A stretch of 64,000 nt of DNA from Pandoraea faecigallinarum (lineage in GTDB: Bacteria; Pseudomonadota; Gammaproteobacteria; Burkholderiales; Burkholderiaceae). Both the position numbers and the translations under genes were made by a program. The notes under the pieces are model-generated. The model did no database searches and was not told the origin of the DNA. It saw only the letters and a list, made by a program, of their open reading frames with translations. The DNA lies in assembly GCF_001029105.3 (NCBI RefSeq), contig NZ_CP011807.3, forward strand, positions 1,116,001 to 1,180,000. Reading direction: 5' to 3'. Shown here piece by piece: positions 7,911 through 16,431 of this stretch (positions are counted from its first letter, which is position 1; every line of letters begins with the position of its first letter).

Positions 7911-9211
7911 CCGCGACCCTTCGCGCAACCTATCTGATCGAGACACCGCTCGACCCGCGCAAGGTGGCGGAGGTCATGGCGGGCGAACAGTCCTGCGGCA
8001 CCTTCACGCGCGTCGAAGGCGAGACGGACGCCTTGCGCGAGCGCGCGCGCGCCGTGGTGGAAGCTGTCGATGCGCTCGAAGACGTCGCGCAGCCTGGCCT
8101 GCCGAACGCGTTTCTCGAGCGAACCGGCATCAGCGGCACTGGCGGCACTGGCGGCACCGGCGGCATCTGGCACCGTGCACGTGTGCGCATCGCGTTCCCC
8201 TGCGGGAACATCGGCATCAATCTGCCCACGCTTGCCGCCACGCTCGCGGGAAATCTCTACGATCTCGGCGAAGTGACGGGGATGCGGCTGGAGCGCATTG
8301 CCTTGCCGTGGGCTTACCGCAATCATTTCGAATTGCCGCGCTACGGCATTGCCGGTACGCGCCGCGCCACCGGCGTGCCGGTGGGGGCGCTGGTCGGCAC
8401 GATTCTCAAGCCGAACGTTGGCATGAGCGCCGAGGACACGGCTGCGCTGGTCGCACGGTTGTGCGCTGCCGGTGTCGACTTCATCAAGGATGACGAAGTC
8501 TGCGCCAACCCGGTCCACGCCCCGCTTGCGCAGCGGGTGCCCGCGGTGATGGCGGCCGTGCGCTCCCACCGCGAGCGCACCGGCAAGCAGGTGATGGTGG
8601 CATTCAATATCACCGACGAGACGGATGCCATGCGGGGTCATGCCGATCTCGTTGAGCGCGAAGGCGGCAACTGTGTGATGGTGAGCCTGAACTGGTGCGG
8701 GTTCTCCGCCGTGCAGACACTGCGCCGTCACACCGGACTGGCGATCCACGCCCATCGAAACGGCTATGGCGCGATGTCGCGCGCGCCGTTGCTCGGCATC
8801 GGCTTTCAGGCCTATCAGACGCTCTGGCGACTCGCCGGTGTCGACCATATGCATGTGCACGGATTGCAGGGAAAGTTCGCGCAACCCGACGCTGAAGTGA
8901 TCGAGTCGGCGCACGACTGTTACACCGCGCTGGCCAGCGATGCGCCGGCCAGCGCGCCGGACGATCTGGTGATGCCTGCGTTTTCGTCCGGCCAGTGGGC
9001 CGGCACGGTACCTGCGACATGGGAGGCGGTGGGCCGCGACGATCTGCTTTTCATGGCCGGCGGCGGCATTCTGGCGCATCCGGACGGGCCCGCGGCCGGC
9101 GTGCAGAGCCTGCGCGACGCGTGGCAGGCCGTTCGCGAAGGCGAGTCGCTGGCGTTAGCTGCATTGCATGCCCCGGCGCTTGCCGCCGCCCTCCGGTTCT
9201 TTGGCCGTTGA
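7907..9211 (+). CDS. RuBisCO-like protein (RLP) of a sugar-acid pathway
   Basis: A 434-residue RuBisCO large-subunit-family protein. Key active-site positions are retained: Lys168 in GTILKPNVG, the carbamylation lysine and metal ligands in Lys194-Asp195-Asp196-Glu197, His281/His283-Arg284, and the phosphate loop MAGGGILAHPDG (383-394). It sits beside a DUF1537 kinase. That pairing is established for D-apiose/3-oxo-isoapionate pathways, where RLPs decarboxylate or transfer a carboxyl group on 3-oxo-acid phosphates. True CO2 fixation is unlikely: no phosphoribulokinase or small subunit is near. Residues 75-89 include a Gly-Thr-Gly tandem repeat that may be a local expansion. Substrate unknown. 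Confidence 0.85.
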   Translation: MTATLRATYLIETPLDPRKVAEVMAGEQSCGTFTRVEGETDALRERARAVVEAVDALEDVAQPGLPNAFLERTGISGTGGTGGTGGIWHRARVRIAFPCGNIGINLPTLAATLAGNLYDLGEVTGMRLERIALPWAYRNHFELPRYGIAGTRRATGVPVGALVGTILKPNVGMSAEDTAALVARLCAAGVDFIKDDEVCANPVHAPLAQRVPAVMAAVRSHRERTGKQVMVAFNITDETDAMRGHADLVEREGGNCVMVSLNWCGFSAVQTLRRHTGLAIHAHRNGYGAMSRAPLLGIGFQAYQTLWRLAGVDHMHVHGLQGKFAQPDAEVIESAHDCYTALASDAPASAPDDLVMPAFSSGQWAGTVPATWEAVGRDDLLFMAGGGILAHPDGPAAGVQSLRDAWQAVREGESLALAALHAPALAAALRFFGR

Positions 9212-9224
9212 CCGGGGCCTCGCG

Positions 9225-10616
9225 ATGGCTGTCCACACACAGACCGGGATGACCGGCATGGCCGACGTGGCTGACGTGGGCGGCCGTCCACGCCTGCTGT
9301 ATTACGGCGACGATTTCACGGGGGCGACCGATACGCTCGCGACGGCTGCGCGGGCGGGTCTGCGAAGCATCCTGTTGTTCGCGCCGCCGGACGATGCGCG
9401 TCTCGATTCGCTGGGAGCGCTCGATTGTCTTGGCATCGCGGGGGTGTCGCGCTCCCTCGCGCCCGCGGCGATGCGCGACGAACTGCGGCCGATTGCCGAT
9501 CTGGCGCGCCGTCTGAAACCAGCGGTGCTGCATTACAAGACATGCTCGACGTTCGACAGCGCGCCGGACGTGGGCAGCATCGGCGAGGCGGTGCGCACCC
9601 TCGCGCCGTCCATGCCCGGTGCGTGGACGGCCATTGTTGGCGGGCAACCGAATCTTGGTCGGTATTGTCTGTTCGGCAATCTGTTCGCTGCGGCGGGGCC
9701 GGGGGCCGAAGTGCATCGCATCGACCGGCATCCGACGATGAGCCGTCATCCGGTCACGCCCATGCACGAAGCGGACCTGCGGCGGCATCTGGCGGCGCAA
9801 GGCATGACCGGCATCGCGTCGATGCCGTGGACCAGCTACGCGAATCCGTCGGCCACGCCGGCATCGGATGCGCCGTCTCGCGTCGCCCGCTTGATGACGC
9901 AATTAGACGCCTTGCTCACTGCCGGCGCCGCTTATGTGCTTTGGGATGTCGCCACCCAGTCCAATCTTCCGGCAATCGGCGCGGCGCTCTGGGCGCATGC
10001 CGGACGCACGCCGCTGCTGGCGGTAGGGCCGAGCAGCGTGACGCAGGCGCTGTCGAGCGCGATGGTGCAGCGCCCCGCGTCGCCGCCAGCGCGGATTGCG
10101 CCGGCGAACGGCCCGGTGCTGGCGCTCGCAGGCAGTCTGTCTCCGGTCACGGCAAAGCAGGTGAGCGCGGCGCGGTCATTCGAGGTCGTGCGTCTCGATC
10201 CGGCGCGACTCATCGAAGCAGATGGGCGCTACTGCGCGTCTGTTGCCGGGACGCTGGGACAACATTTACGCGCCGGGCGGCATACGCTGGCGTGTACGGT
10301 GCCCGCGGCCGGTCGTGGTGCGGCGCAAGCGCCGGTGTCCTCGCTGGCATTGGCGCAGGCCGGCGGACGACTGCTGCGACAGGTGTTACGGGACACGCCG
10401 GTGTCGCGCGCCGCCATTGCCGGGGGAGACACGTCGAGCCACGGCGTGCGGGCGCTCGACGCATGGGGACTATCCTATGCCGGCACGCTGTCGGCGGGCG
10501 CGCCGCTTTGCCGTCTTCACAGCGATCACACCCCGCTCGACGGCATGGAGATCCTGCTCAAGGGCGGGCAGATGGGCGACGAGGATCTGTTCGAGCGGCT
10601 GGTGCACGGCACCTGA
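9225..10616 (+). CDS. DUF1537 four-carbon acid sugar kinase
   Basis: A 463-residue member of the DUF1537 kinase family. The N-terminal domain begins with LLYYGDDFTGATDTL, where the acidic pair is the family signature, and the C-terminal nucleotide domain contains AIAGGDTSSHGVRAL. These kinases phosphorylate sugar acids such as threonate, erythronate and 3-oxo-isoapionate. Here the product would feed the preceding RuBisCO-like protein. I chose the ATG at 9225, 14 bases after the RLP stop; an upstream start at 9168 would overlap the RLP by 44 bases. Codons just after the start carry a degenerate 9-nt repeat. Confidence 0.87.
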   Translation: MAVHTQTGMTGMADVADVGGRPRLLYYGDDFTGATDTLATAARAGLRSILLFAPPDDARLDSLGALDCLGIAGVSRSLAPAAMRDELRPIADLARRLKPAVLHYKTCSTFDSAPDVGSIGEAVRTLAPSMPGAWTAIVGGQPNLGRYCLFGNLFAAAGPGAEVHRIDRHPTMSRHPVTPMHEADLRRHLAAQGMTGIASMPWTSYANPSATPASDAPSRVARLMTQLDALLTAGAAYVLWDVATQSNLPAIGAALWAHAGRTPLLAVGPSSVTQALSSAMVQRPASPPARIAPANGPVLALAGSLSPVTAKQVSAARSFEVVRLDPARLIEADGRYCASVAGTLGQHLRAGRHTLACTVPAAGRGAAQAPVSSLALAQAGGRLLRQVLRDTPVSRAAIAGGDTSSHGVRALDAWGLSYAGTLSAGAPLCRLHSDHTPLDGMEILLKGGQMGDEDLFERLVHGT

Positions 10617-10649
10617 GAGCCACGCGCCGATTCTCGGATTTCCAGATGC

Positions 10650-11414
10650 TCAGCGCCTGAACGTCCGTGCCGTCTCTTCGGCGGCCACGCGCAACTCCGG
10701 CTCGAATGCGAGCAGATCGTCGAGCGTGAGTCGCCCGATCGGCGCTTGCACGGCGATCGCGGCGCACGCGCGGTTGCGATTGAGCATGACCGGCACGGCA
10801 ATCGCGATCAGTCCCTGCAAATGTTCCTGATTGTTGATGCCCATCTTGCGACGGCGCGTCTGTCGCAGTTCGGTGCGCAATTCGTCGCGGTCCGTGAAGG
10901 TTCGATCGGAAAAGCGCCGCAGCGGTAGCGTGTCGATGAGATGTTCGCGACGCTCCCTGGGCAGAAAACTCAGCAGCAGCTTGCCGCTCGCGGAGCAGTG
11001 CAGCGGCACGTGCGAGCCGGGTTGCAAATGCATGCGCAGCGGCCATTCGGTCTCTACCCGGTCCACATAGATCACGTCGTTGCCCGAGAGCATAGTGAGG
11101 TTGCACGTCTCGCCGATGCTGGCGACGAGTTGTTCCAGCAACCCGTGACGGGCCGCCGCCGGGCCGGTCTGCATCAGAACGTTGACGGCGAGCGCCCGCA
11201 CACGCGGCGAGCATTCGTAGCGGCGGTCGTCGTCGCTGCGTGTGATGAGCCACGCGTGTCTGAGTTGGGTCAGTATGCGGTGCACCGTCTGCTTGGGCAG
11301 ACCCAGTGCGTTCACCAGATCCATCATCGACAGCGGGCCGCCTGCATCGGCCAGCGTTTCGAGCACACGAAACGCACGCACTGCGGCGGCGTTCGACTGA
11401 TTCGATGCTGCCAT
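10650..11414 (-). CDS. sauR: IclR-family regulator, probable SauR
   Basis: A 254-residue IclR regulator with an N-terminal winged helix-turn-helix (residues 10-70, SMMDLVNALGLPKQTVHRIL) and a C-terminal effector domain. The ATG has CAGGAGGCGAC just upstream. It is divergent from sauS-sauT-sauU homologues across a 302-base gap containing an inverted repeat. That layout matches the regulator position of a sauRSTU set, so it probably controls sulfoacetate use. It is convergent with the DUF1537 kinase gene, so control of the RuBisCO-like operon is the less likely alternative. Confidence 0.8.
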   Translation of the reverse strand: MAASNQSNAAAVRAFRVLETLADAGGPLSMMDLVNALGLPKQTVHRILTQLRHAWLITRSDDDRRYECSPRVRALAVNVLMQTGPAAARHGLLEQLVASIGETCNLTMLSGNDVIYVDRVETEWPLRMHLQPGSHVPLHCSASGKLLLSFLPRERREHLIDTLPLRRFSDRTFTDRDELRTELRQTRRRKMGINNQEHLQGLIAIAVPVMLNRNRACAAIAVQAPIGRLTLDDLLAFEPELRVAAEETARTFRR

Positions 11415-11716
11415 GTCGCCTCCTGAGATTTCCCCGCGCTCTCGCCCGTTGTCTCGTTTGGCCGCCGGCGTCTTCAGCGGCGTGCATTTTTGCTATCCCG
11501 CGCGGCGATACGTTGCGGTTGACCGGCGTTGTGTCGTTATTGGGATTTTGCATCGGTTTCATCGATTTTGCGGACTTTCCGAGTCCCGAATATCGCGGCA
11601 CCCTTTACACCCTGGCGCGGTGTCCGGGTTGAGCGGGAATTTGAGACCGGCGGCGCACCTGCGGTTGACTAGATTGGTTACGCGAACCCAATCGAAAAAA
11701 CCTCAGGAGGCGTCTC
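11415..11716. other. Divergent control region between sauR and sauS
   Basis: 302 bases with no gene. It holds the start sites of both genes, a TTGACT element at 11665-11670, an inverted repeat at 11672-11693 and a strong ribosome site (TCAGGAGG) for sauS. Confidence 0.6.
11672..11693. promoter_or_regulatory. Probable IclR/SauR operator
   Basis: Imperfect inverted repeat: GATTGGTT, five central bases, then AACCCAATC. It lies directly beside a TTGACT -35-like hexamer and about 25 bases before the sauS start, where binding could block or activate transcription. Binding by the IclR protein is inferred. Confidence 0.45.
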
Positions 11717-13192
11717 ATGAATTCACGGGCTCCCGGAGCGGTCCTGTCGCCGTCGAACCGCGGTACGTCGCCATGCGGCGTGCGAGCCGATGCGTCGGAT
11801 GTCGACACGCAAGTCGGGCAACTGATCGCCCGAGCGCGCGTGGCGCAGCGCGACTTCGCCGCAGCCGGGCAGGGCGCGCTGGATACGGCGGCAAGTGCGG
11901 CGGCGTGGGCGATCATGGAGCCGTCGCGCAACCGCCGGCTGGCGGAACTCGCCGTGCGCGATACCGGCCTCGGCAACGTCGACGACAAGATTCAGAAGAA
12001 CTTCCGCAAGACGCTCGGCCTGTTGCGCGACCTGCATGGCCGCAAGACCACCGGTGTGATTGCCGAAGTGGCGGGCAGGGGCATCGTGGAGATCGCGCGC
12101 CCGGTCGGCGTGGTGGCTGCCGTTACCCCGTCGACCAACCCGGCGGCCACGCCGGCGAACAAGATCGTCAATGCGCTCAAGTGCGGTAATGCGGTCATCG
12201 TCGCGCCCTCGCCCAAGGGGTATGGCGCGTGCGCGTTACTGCTGCGATTCGTTCACGCGGAACTGGCCAGGGCCGGACTGTCTCCGGATCTCGTGCAGAT
12301 GCTGCCCGCGCCGATCGGCAAGGCGGCGACGGCGGCATTGATGCGTCAGGCCGACCTCATCGTGGCGACCGGATCGCAGGCGAACGTGCGCATGGCCTAC
12401 ACGAGCGGGACACCGGCGTTCGGCGTGGGGGCGGGCAATGTCGCGTCGATTGTGACGGGCAGCGCGGATCTGGACGACGCTGCGGCGAAGATCGCACGCT
12501 CGAAGACCTTCGATAACGCGACGAGTTGTTCGTCGGAGAACAGCGTGGTGATCGAGAGCGGCGTTTACGACGCGATGCTCGGCGCGCTGCATCGCGCCGG
12601 CGGCGTGTTGCTCGATGCCCGTCAGGCGCGTGCGCTGGCCAACGTCATGTGGGTGGGCGGCAAGCTCTCGGGGGAGTGCACCGCCAAGCCGGCACAACGG
12701 ATCGCGCAGCTCGCGGGTCTGGACGACGTAGCGCAGCGGCGTCCCGCATTCCTGATGGTCGAGGAGTCGGGCACCGGCGCGGACTATCCGTTCTCCGGTG
12801 AAAAGCTCTCGCCCGTGCTGACCGTCTATCGCGCCCGGGATTTCGACGATGCGATGTCGCTCGTCGCGCGCATCTACGCGTACATGGGGGCGGGACATTC
12901 GGTCGGACTGCATGGCGCGGACAGGGCACAGGCGGTACGGCTGGGCGAGACATTGCCGGTCGCTCGCGTGATCGTGAATCAGGCGCATTGCTTCGCTACT
13001 GGCGGCAACTTCGACAACGGACTGCCGTTCTCCCTCTCGATGGGCTGCGGCACGTGGGGGAAGAACAACTTCACCGACAACCTTGGCTTTCGCCAGTATC
13101 TCAACGTGACGCGCGTGGCGTATCCCATTGCCGCCGACGTGCCCGACGCCGATGCATTGCTCGCCGACTACTTCGGGAGGTTCGGACGATGA
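11717..13192 (+). CDS. sauS: Sulfoacetaldehyde dehydrogenase (acylating), SauS type
   Basis: A 491-residue CoA-acylating aldehyde dehydrogenase. The catalytic cysteine is Cys271 in DNATSCSSEN, and the PSTNPAATPANK region (138-149) marks the acylating branch. In sulfoacetate degradation SauS reduces sulfoacetyl-CoA to sulfoacetaldehyde. The next gene is an acyl-CoA ligase whose ATG overlaps its stop (ATGA), and an MFS importer follows, matching sauS-sauT-sauU. Identity rests on family plus this order; a generic acylating acetaldehyde dehydrogenase is the main alternative. Sulfoacetaldehyde acetyltransferase (Xsc), needed to finish the pathway, is not in the window. Confidence 0.82.
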   Translation: MNSRAPGAVLSPSNRGTSPCGVRADASDVDTQVGQLIARARVAQRDFAAAGQGALDTAASAAAWAIMEPSRNRRLAELAVRDTGLGNVDDKIQKNFRKTLGLLRDLHGRKTTGVIAEVAGRGIVEIARPVGVVAAVTPSTNPAATPANKIVNALKCGNAVIVAPSPKGYGACALLLRFVHAELARAGLSPDLVQMLPAPIGKAATAALMRQADLIVATGSQANVRMAYTSGTPAFGVGAGNVASIVTGSADLDDAAAKIARSKTFDNATSCSSENSVVIESGVYDAMLGALHRAGGVLLDARQARALANVMWVGGKLSGECTAKPAQRIAQLAGLDDVAQRRPAFLMVEESGTGADYPFSGEKLSPVLTVYRARDFDDAMSLVARIYAYMGAGHSVGLHGADRAQAVRLGETLPVARVIVNQAHCFATGGNFDNGLPFSLSMGCGTWGKNNFTDNLGFRQYLNVTRVAYPIAADVPDADALLADYFGRFGR

Positions 13193-14838
13193 ACGCGCCC
13201 ATGAATCCCGCTTCCGTTGCGAGCGCCGCAGCTCAAGAATCGCTTGCCACCGGCGCCGACGTCGGTACGTTGCGCGATCTGATCGAGCGGCAGGCCGAGA
13301 CACTGGGCGAGCGCCCGTACCTGCTGGCGCTCGGCGAAGACGAGGCGCATGCCGTCGCCCTGACCTTTCACACCTTGCGCGAGGACTGCCGCGAACTGGC
13401 GCGGCGTTTCGCCGATGCCGGTCTGCGCCCGGGCGACATCGTGTCCGTGTGCATGGGCAACGGGGCGCAGTCGGCGCGCGTGATTCTCGCCGCGATGTAC
13501 AGCGGTCTGATCGTCAATCCCATCAATCTGCTCTGTCAGCCGGCGCAGATGCGCTACATCGTCGAGCACTCCGATACGCGGCTCATCGTCGTATCCGAGG
13601 CAATGTTGCCCACCGTCACGCAAGCACTCGAAACCGCGCGGGAACAGGGCATGACGCGACCGGTCGCGATCGCGTGCACGTCGCCGGACGCGACCGCGGC
13701 GCCCGAAATTCCGCCCATACCGTCCGTACCGCCCATGACGTCCATGACCACCATGTCGCCGGCGCCGCAGCCGATGGCGGACGTCGCCCTGCTCATGTAC
13801 ACATCGGGCACGACCGGCGTGCCCAAGGGCGTGCTGCTCACTCATCGCAATCTGCTCGCCAATGCGGCATTCATCAGCGCGGAGCACCGGTTGACCAAAG
13901 ATGACCGCGTGCTGGCGTCGTTGCCGCTGTATCACATCAACGGCCTGGTCGTGACGCTGCTCGCCCCGCTGTTCCATGGCGGATCGGTGGTCATGCCGCC
14001 CCGGTTCTCGGCCCGTACGTTCTGGCGCGATGTCGCGGCGACGCGGTGCTCGTGGATCAATGTCGTGCCGACCATTGTCGCCTACCTGCTCGAAGGCGGC
14101 GTGCCAGACCGTGCCGCGCTGACCGGTCTGCGCTTTTGCCGCAGCGCATCGGCGGCGCTGCCGGCCGATCACCATCGGGCGTTCGAGGCGCGCTTCGGCG
14201 TGGGCATCATCGAGACGATGGGCATGACGGAGACCGCCGCGCCCGTCTTCAGCAATCCGTTCGACCCATCGAAGCGGCGCATCGGCAGCATTGGCGTGCC
14301 GTCGGGCGGGCAAGCCCGCGTGATACGCCGGGACGGATCGCAAGCCGGTCCCGGCGAGACAGGCGAACTGGTGTTGCGCGGCGCGCAGGTCATGCGCGGC
14401 TACTACAAGCGGCCGGACGACACCGCCGACGCGTTCACCGCCGATGGCTGGCTGCGCACCGGCGACCTGGGCTATTGCGACAGCGAGGGGTACTTCTACA
14501 TTACCGGCCGCGCCAAGGAACTCATCATCAAAGGCGGCGAGAACATTGCGCCGCGCGAAATCGACGAGGCGTTGCTGCGACATCCGGACGTGCTCGAAGC
14601 GGCAGCCGTCGGTGTCCCGGACCCGGCCTACGGGCAGGAGATCGTGGCGTTCGTGGTGCTGCGCACCACACAGGCACAGGGAGACGGCACGCGCGAGTGT
14701 GCCGATGAGCGGGTGTTGCGCGATCACTGTCTGCAAACGCTGGGGCGCTACAAGACACCGAAGGAATTCCGCTTCGTCACCGAGTTGCCACGCGGACCGT
14801 CGGGCAAGGTGCAACGACTGGACCTCCTGCAACGGTAG
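13189..14838 (+). CDS. sauT: Acyl-CoA ligase, probable sulfoacetate-CoA ligase SauT
   Basis: A 549-residue AMP-forming ligase of the ANL superfamily. The ATP loop YTSGTTGVPKG is at 204-214, the adenylate motif GMTETAAP at about 345, the hinge region TGDLGYCDSEGYFYITGRAK follows, and the catalytic C-terminal lysine is in PSGKVQR. It would activate sulfoacetate to sulfoacetyl-CoA for SauS. The start overlaps the sauS stop by four bases. Residues about 173-190 form a Pro/Met/Thr-rich linker encoded by a 9-nt repeat directly before the ATP loop; relatives with a shorter linker would show this to be an expansion. Confidence 0.82.
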   Translation: MNAPMNPASVASAAAQESLATGADVGTLRDLIERQAETLGERPYLLALGEDEAHAVALTFHTLREDCRELARRFADAGLRPGDIVSVCMGNGAQSARVILAAMYSGLIVNPINLLCQPAQMRYIVEHSDTRLIVVSEAMLPTVTQALETAREQGMTRPVAIACTSPDATAAPEIPPIPSVPPMTSMTTMSPAPQPMADVALLMYTSGTTGVPKGVLLTHRNLLANAAFISAEHRLTKDDRVLASLPLYHINGLVVTLLAPLFHGGSVVMPPRFSARTFWRDVAATRCSWINVVPTIVAYLLEGGVPDRAALTGLRFCRSASAALPADHHRAFEARFGVGIIETMGMTETAAPVFSNPFDPSKRRIGSIGVPSGGQARVIRRDGSQAGPGETGELVLRGAQVMRGYYKRPDDTADAFTADGWLRTGDLGYCDSEGYFYITGRAKELIIKGGENIAPREIDEALLRHPDVLEAAAVGVPDPAYGQEIVAFVVLRTTQAQGDGTRECADERVLRDHCLQTLGRYKTPKEFRFVTELPRGPSGKVQRLDLLQR

Positions 14839-14844
14839 CGGCTC

Positions 14845-14855
14845 GGGGGGGGGGG
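14845..14855. repeat. Eleven-base G tract between sauT and sauU
   Basis: An uninterrupted run of 11 G residues six bases after the sauT stop, followed by a C-rich run around 14862-14868 that could pair with it in the transcript. Such tracts are prone to length change and could alter sauU expression without touching a coding frame. Confidence 0.55.
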
Positions 14856-14953
14856 CTGCCGTCCCCCCTCGTGCCGGGCGTTCCTCCGTTGCCGGCCGGC
14901 AGGACACGATCGCGTGCGCACGACGTGTGCGACGTCAATACATAGGAGACAGC

Positions 14954-16342
14954 ATGGACAAGCGCATCGGTCGCGTGAAAACGCGCCACATCATTCTTGC
15001 GGTCATGTGCCTGATGTACTTCATCTCGTACATCGATCGCGTCAATATTGCCGTTGCCGGCCCGTTCATCCGGCAGGAGATGGGGCTGACAACGGTGCAA
15101 CTCGGTCTGGTGTTCTCGGCCTTCGCCTACCCGTATGCCGCGATGCAGATCTTCGGCGGATGGCTTGCCGACCGGTTCGGCCCGAAGCTCGTGCTGACCG
15201 TGCTCTCGCTGATCTGGGGCGCTGCCACGCTGGCCACGGGCTTCGCCGGGAGCGTTGCGGTGCTGGTGGCCATGCGCTTCCTGCTCGGCGTGGGCGAGGG
15301 CGGTGCGTTCCCGACGGCCACGCGCGCCTTCACGTACTGGATGCCCGTTGGCGAGCGCGGTTTCGCGCAAGGCATAACCCACAGCTTCGCCCGTCTGGGC
15401 GGGGCGATCACGCCGCCCGTGGTGCTTGCCATCGTCGTCGCCTTCGGCTGGCGGGAGGCGTTCATCGTGCTGGGTGTCGTGAGTCTCGCGTGGACCGTGC
15501 TGTACGCGCGGGTGTACACGAACACGCCCGAACAGCACCGTCGTGTGACACCCGAGGAGGTTGCAGAGATCGGCTACCGGTCCGGTGATTGCGAACGCGC
15601 CAGGTGTGCCGCGACGCCATGGCGCAAACTCATTCGACGCATGTGGCTCGTGACGTTCGTCGACTTCTGCTACGGCTGGCTGCTCTGGGTCTACCTCACC
15701 TGGATGCCCTCGTACCTGCGCGAATCGCAGGGCTTCGATCTGAAGCAACTGGCGTTGTTTACGGCATTGCCGTTGCTCGCCGGCGTGCTCGGCGATACGT
15801 TGGGCGGGGTCGTCTCGGACAAGCTCTACAAGGTGACGGGAAGGCTGCGTTTCGCGCGCGTGTCCGTGTTGGTGGCGGGCATGGGCGGATCGCTCGCCTT
15901 CCTGCTGCCCATGACGATGGTGTCCGATCCGATGGTCGCGGTGCTGCTGCTCTCGTCGTCGTTCTTCTTCCTCGAGATCACCAATCCGGTGCTGTGGACG
16001 CTGCCGCTCGATATCGCGGGTAAATATGCCGGCACGGCGGGCGGAATGATGAACACGGGGTTCGGTCTGGCGGGGATGATCTCGCCCGTGGCGTTCGGCT
16101 ATCTCATCGAGACAAGCGGCAGCTATAACGTGCCGTTCGCCATCTCGGCGGCGTTGCTGGGGGCGGGCGTCGTCGCGGCCTTGTTCATCGACACGAGCAA
16201 AACCGTCGACAGGGATGAGGAACGCGAGGCAGCACTGAGTTCGGGCGAGCGCGCCGCAATGGCGGCGGCCGCCGCGCCGGCGTGGATGACGACGGGCCTG
16301 CAACGGCACCCGCTGCGGCGGCCGTTGCGCTGGCGTCGATGA
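14954..16342 (+). CDS. sauU: MFS transporter, probable sulfoacetate importer SauU
   Basis: A 462-residue major-facilitator protein with about twelve hydrophobic segments. YIDRVNIAVAGPFI in the first helix and WLADRFGPK in the loop between helices 2 and 3 place it in the anion:cation symporter group, which imports organic acids. The start has AGGAGACAGC upstream. It lies 115 bases after sauT in the same direction and completes the sauRSTU-like set. The C-terminal tail (about the last 40 residues) is Arg- and Ala-rich, and its end is not conserved-looking. Confidence 0.8.
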   Translation: MDKRIGRVKTRHIILAVMCLMYFISYIDRVNIAVAGPFIRQEMGLTTVQLGLVFSAFAYPYAAMQIFGGWLADRFGPKLVLTVLSLIWGAATLATGFAGSVAVLVAMRFLLGVGEGGAFPTATRAFTYWMPVGERGFAQGITHSFARLGGAITPPVVLAIVVAFGWREAFIVLGVVSLAWTVLYARVYTNTPEQHRRVTPEEVAEIGYRSGDCERARCAATPWRKLIRRMWLVTFVDFCYGWLLWVYLTWMPSYLRESQGFDLKQLALFTALPLLAGVLGDTLGGVVSDKLYKVTGRLRFARVSVLVAGMGGSLAFLLPMTMVSDPMVAVLLLSSSFFFLEITNPVLWTLPLDIAGKYAGTAGGMMNTGFGLAGMISPVAFGYLIETSGSYNVPFAISAALLGAGVVAALFIDTSKTVDRDEEREAALSSGERAAMAAAAAPAWMTTGLQRHPLRRPLRWRR

Positions 16343-16363
16343 CGCCACGCTGGCCGCTCAACG

Positions 16364-16402
16364 AAAAAAAGGGCGCACCGGCCGGCGTAGGGCGGTGCGC
16401 CC
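16364..16402 (-). terminator. Rho-independent terminator of the ABC importer operon
   Basis: Read on the minus strand, a 10-bp GC stem (GGGCGCACCG and its complement) is followed by seven T residues, 30 bases after the permease stop. It may also slow transcripts coming from sauU on the plus strand. Confidence 0.85.
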
Positions 16403-16431
16403 CTCGCGCAAGGCGCGACGCGAGAGCAATA

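Noticed and set aside
7907..9211. Calling the RuBisCO-family gene a CO2-fixing enzyme
   Set aside because: No small subunit or phosphoribulokinase is present and the kinase/TRAP context fits a RuBisCO-like catabolic enzyme.
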